From: Hylemonella sp. UBA2468
GTDB taxonomy: Bacteria > Pseudomonadota > Gammaproteobacteria > Burkholderiales > Burkholderiaceae_C
DNA length: 8,725 nt
Reading direction: 5' to 3'
Assembly: GCA_002342165.1 (NCBI GenBank)
Contig: DDPM01000028.1
Coordinates: forward strand, 1,333-10,057
Below are positions 6,118 to 8,725 of the stretch, piece by piece. Below the pieces are notes generated by a model. It saw only the letters and a list, made by a program, of their open reading frames with translations. It made no database searches and had not been told where the DNA came from. Positions within the stretch are counted from its first letter, which is position 1. Each line of letters opens with the position of its first letter. The position numbers and the translations under genes are program-made.

Positions 6118-6969
6118 TTGAACATCCCTGAACATCAAGAACTGGCGGCCCCGGACTCCTGGTGCACGGTGGATGTCGTTTCGGACCTGCACTTGCAAGC
6201 AGGTTTGGGCCATGTGGAGGTGTGGGTCAATTACCTCAACACCACCACGGCTGATGCGCTCTTCATTTTGGGCGACTTGTTTGAGGTGTGGGTGGGAGAT
6301 GACGCCTATCCGAGAAATGTTTCGCCCCAAAACTTTGAGGTCCAGTGCCTAGAGCAACTTAGTGCGATCAGCTTTCGATTGCCTATTTTTGTGATGCATG
6401 GCAACCGGGACTTTCTGCTTGGATCTGCCGCCGCTGCTTTGGGCGGATTTAGTTTGCTCACAGACCCCTGCGTGCTGAGTTTTGGTGGGCAGCGCTGGCT
6501 GCTCACGCATGGCGACGCCTTATGCACTGGTGATACGGCTTACCAGGCGTTCCGGCATAGAGTGCGCAACTCGGCTTGGCAAATTGAGTTTTTAGCTCAG
6601 CCCGCCAGTGTTCGCCGCCAAGCGGCTCAAGAGATGCGCAAACAAAGCCAAGAACAGCAAGCAAAGAATAAAGTCGACTCTTCTAAAACAGACTTAGACG
6701 TGAACAACGGCCTTGCCATGGAGTGGTTACAGGCCTTCAAGGCGGACATGATGATTCATGGCCACACCCACCGACCAGCAGACCACCAACTGAGCGCGGG
6801 GCATGTCCGCATGGTGCTGAGTGACTGGGACGTGAATATTCAAAACACTGCTGCATCGCCACGTGCACAGGTGTTGCGATTGAGCGCCGCCGCATCTAGC
6901 GCGCCAAGCAGTCCGGGCACCGTCCGGGTAAACCGAATCAACCTGCTTACTTCCTCAGCAACACCTTGA
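6118..6969 (+). CDS. lpxH: UDP-2,3-diacylglucosamine diphosphatase LpxH
   Basis: LpxH splits UDP-2,3-diacylglucosamine into lipid X and UMP, the fourth step of lipid A synthesis, as a peripheral protein on the inner face of the inner membrane. The calcineurin-like metal site is complete: D23 and H25 in SDLHL, D53 in LGDLFEVWVGDD, N96 in HGNRDFLLG, H131 in THGDAL, and H216 and H218 in HGHTHRP. The 283-residue product is longer than E. coli LpxH (240); the extra length is a roughly 17-residue N-terminal lead (APDSWCTVDVVSD, usual for this group) and a Ser/Ala/Pro tail of about 40 residues. There is no ATG before the DLHL motif and an in-frame TAA (the ppiB stop) at 6112-6114, so the start must lie after 6114. 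TTG at 6118 is the best candidate; it has no Shine-Dalgarno sequence and is three bases past the ppiB stop, suggesting translational coupling. A GTG at 6169 would cut too close to the metal site. The 3' end overlaps the convergent DUF349 gene. Confidence 0.94.
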   Translation: MNIPEHQELAAPDSWCTVDVVSDLHLQAGLGHVEVWVNYLNTTTADALFILGDLFEVWVGDDAYPRNVSPQNFEVQCLEQLSAISFRLPIFVMHGNRDFLLGSAAAALGGFSLLTDPCVLSFGGQRWLLTHGDALCTGDTAYQAFRHRVRNSAWQIEFLAQPASVRRQAAQEMRKQSQEQQAKNKVDSSKTDLDVNNGLAMEWLQAFKADMMIHGHTHRPADHQLSAGHVRMVLSDWDVNIQNTAASPRAQVLRLSAAASSAPSSPGTVRVNRINLLTSSATP

Positions 6970-8725
6970 GTGCGGCTTGCAGCCTGCGGCCGATGGCCTC
7001 GTCCCAAGGACCACTCAACATTCGAGCGACGTCCTGACCCCAAGTTTGAATCGGCGAGGGGTCGTGACGGCGAGTCAACAGTTGCAACTGCAAGGCACGA
7101 CGCGCATCCAATTCGGAGGCTGGGGTGGGTACTTCGGAAGCCATTTCCAGGCGCAGGATGGCCATATTCAAATCCGTACTACCTGCCGCCAACTTGGGTT
7201 CTGCAGCCAAGGCTTGCAGCCACAGGGTGCGCACAGTAGGACTTACCCTTGAACCCAGCTCTTGAACGGAGGGCATCTGCTCTGCACTGCGGTGCTCCCA
7301 AGCCCGCAACATCTGAGTCAAAGACTCACCGTGCGCCATAGCTGCCAGCTGACGCAAGGCCGCTTGAGCTTGGTCCAAAGCATCTCGCTGCGCTCTAAAA
7401 GCTGCATCTCCCAACCTTGGCAGAGACACCGGCGGTCTGCCGGACTCATGGGCACGGTTCGATCGCTTGGTGCCATGGGCATCGCGGCCATCTCGGGTGT
7501 CACGCCCTTTGGCTTGCCGCTCTCTAGGTCGACCGCGCGGCGCTTCAGGCTCGGCCTTTTTCATGCCGGGTCGGTCATCGCCGCGCACCGCCACGACGGG
7601 TTTGGACTGGGCAGGTTTGGGTGGAGCGGGTTCAGAAGGCGGTTGGTCAGCAACTTCTAGGCTTGAAGTTTCACTAGAGGACACCTCAGCAACAGGAGTC
7701 TCAGAAGCTTTAGCTTGGTCAGTCGGGACAAGCTCAGCACTTACAACTTCTGCGGTGGGCGCTGCCGCTTCGCCGCGCATCACGGCTTCTAGCTGGTTCA
7801 TGGCCTGCTTGATGGCGCTGACATTGCCACTCTTGTTGGCTGCCTGCAGCGCTTGGGCTGCAGTGACCACCGCTTGGTCATGGGCGCTTAGCTCAGCGGC
7901 TGCTTTTTCGCGTTCAGCGGTTTTGCGGTTGAAGGCGTCGTCAATCGGCTTTCTGAAGGCATCCCACAGTTTTTGCTCTTGGCGGCGGTCCATAGGCACG
8001 GCATGGGCTTCCGCCTGCCAGCGCTGTTGCAAGCTTTTCACCGCGTCAATTCGCAAGACAGGTGCCTCGCCCAAAGCTTGGGCTTCGGCAATCATGCTTT
8101 GGCGCCGCTCTAAGCTGGCGTGCTGCAGCGCTTCTAGGGGCGCAGCGGCCTGGGCCATCAGGCTTTTCCAACGAGGCTGTAGCTCAGCAAAGGCTTTTTC
8201 GCTCAAGTGGCCAGCATCGCGCCAACGGTCGGCAAACTGGTACAGGTCTCGGTTGAATTGCTTCCAGTCGGTTTGGGGCCCGCCGGGATGCTGTTGCGCC
8301 CAAGCCTCCAGCTCGGCCATGAGCGCTTCACGCTGGGCTTTGTGCTCGGCCGCCTCGGACTTGACTTTTTCAAGCCACGCTTCCACTACCTTGTAGGCTT
8401 GGTTGCAGGCTTCGTCAAAGCGCTTCCATAAATTGTGGTTGGGCACGCCGCCTTGGTCTACGGTTTTCCATTGCTCGCGCAAATGGCGCAAGGACTCTTG
8501 CATCTTGCGCCCGCCTAAGGCTTGTCCTTCTGGGCGTTTGAGTAAACCTTCAGCCTGGGTTACCAATTCTTGGCGCAGTTGGTCGGCGCGCCAGCGCTGC
8601 CAGCCCTCCAGCTCACCCGCAGCAGCCAGGGCCGCCTGCACCTGTTGGTCAAGGGCACCCTTGATATAACGGCCGTGGTCCTTTAGGGCTTGCCTCAATA
8701 AAGACGCCGCAGACACACTGGCTTT
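6947..8725 (-). CDS. DUF349 domain protein, N-terminus beyond the window
   Basis: The frame is open through the right edge, so the gene is 5'-incomplete here; 592 residues are visible and the first possible start codon inside (GTG at 8716) has no support as the real start. The protein is almost entirely helical and charged. DUF349-type repeats show as LREQWKTVDQGGVPNHNLWKRFDEACNQAY (near residues 82-111 of the visible part) and LQQRWQAEAHAVPMDRRQEQKLWDAFRKPIDDAF (near 232-265), with a weaker copy between them (FADRWRDAGHLSEKAFAELQPRWKSL). Residues of about 318-430 are low-complexity: first acidic and Ala/Pro/Ser-rich, then strongly basic (RGRPRERQAKGRDTRDGRD). A helical domain of about 155 residues closes the protein. 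The function of DUF349 proteins is not established; coiled-coil or scaffold behaviour and nucleic-acid contact through the basic patch are guesses. It converges on lpxH with a 23-base overlap. Confidence 0.85.
   Translation of the reverse strand, partial: KASVSAASLLRQALKDHGRYIKGALDQQVQAALAAAGELEGWQRWRADQLRQELVTQAEGLLKRPEGQALGGRKMQESLRHLREQWKTVDQGGVPNHNLWKRFDEACNQAYKVVEAWLEKVKSEAAEHKAQREALMAELEAWAQQHPGGPQTDWKQFNRDLYQFADRWRDAGHLSEKAFAELQPRWKSLMAQAAAPLEALQHASLERRQSMIAEAQALGEAPVLRIDAVKSLQQRWQAEAHAVPMDRRQEQKLWDAFRKPIDDAFNRKTAEREKAAAELSAHDQAVVTAAQALQAANKSGNVSAIKQAMNQLEAVMRGEAAAPTAEVVSAELVPTDQAKASETPVAEVSSSETSSLEVADQPPSEPAPPKPAQSKPVVAVRGDDRPGMKKAEPEAPRGRPRERQAKGRDTRDGRDAHGTKRSNRAHESGRPPVSLPRLGDAAFRAQRDALDQAQAALRQLAAMAHGESLTQMLRAWEHRSAEQMPSVQELGSRVSPTVRTLWLQALAAEPKLAAGSTDLNMAILRLEMASEVPTPASELDARRALQLQLLTRRHDPSPIQTWGQDVARMLSGPWDEAIGRRLQAALKVLLRK

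Noticed and set aside
5659..6330. Open frame of 223 codons on the minus strand opposite ppiB and lpxH
   Set aside because: It spans two well-supported genes in antisense, is rich in His, Val and Gly as expected for a reverse-complement shadow, and has no family motif.
6911..6928. Direct repeat GTCCGGG-N4-GTCCGGG near the end of lpxH as a terminator or binding site
   Set aside because: It is a direct, not inverted, repeat inside coding sequence and has no following T run.
7467..8396. Open frame of 309 codons on the plus strand opposite the DUF349 gene
   Set aside because: It mirrors the codon bias of the long helical DUF349 gene, is rich in Ala, Ser, Arg and Trp without any domain pattern, and has no recognisable start context.

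Overview
The window reads as ordinary chromosomal DNA of a betaproteobacterium. The order Burkholderiales, probably a Comamonadaceae-type genome (Rhodoferax, Limnohabitans or Polaromonas relatives), is inferred from the protein sequences (AccA, CysRS, LpxH and the AlkA-like glycosylase all have the look of that group), the gene order and the moderate GC content. I identified no mobile element, CRISPR array, tRNA or rRNA. Nine protein genes fill almost all of the sequence.

Left half, minus strand, read from right to left: cysS (cysteinyl-tRNA synthetase), an AlkA-type DNA-3-methyladenine glycosylase, accA (acetyl-CoA carboxylase carboxyltransferase alpha subunit) and tilS (tRNA-Ile lysidine synthetase). 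The gaps are 40-46, 17 and 42 bases, so they probably form one operon. It mixes translation (cysS, tilS), the committed step of fatty-acid synthesis (accA) and alkylation repair (the glycosylase).

Right half, plus strand: an exported TPR protein, a secreted cyclophilin (ppiA), a cytoplasmic cyclophilin (ppiB) and lpxH (lipid A synthesis). Gaps are 19, 21 and 3 bases, so this is a second tight operon, leaning towards envelope functions and protein folding. It diverges from cysS across about 119 bases (4138-4256), which must hold the main promoters for both directions. At the right end a large DUF349 protein gene on the minus strand converges on lpxH with a 23-base tail-to-tail overlap; its 5' end lies outside the window.

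The most distinctive feature is translation initiation. Four of the eight genes whose start lies in the window (the glycosylase, accA, the TPR gene and lpxH) have no usable ATG and appear to start at TTG. Two of these have a clear Shine-Dalgarno sequence in front of the TTG; lpxH has none and probably depends on coupling to ppiB. ppiB itself is preceded by ACCTCCT, which is the anti-Shine-Dalgarno sequence rather than a ribosome binding site. I found no convincing undescribed system; the observations below concern start sites, gene arrangement and domain variation within known families.
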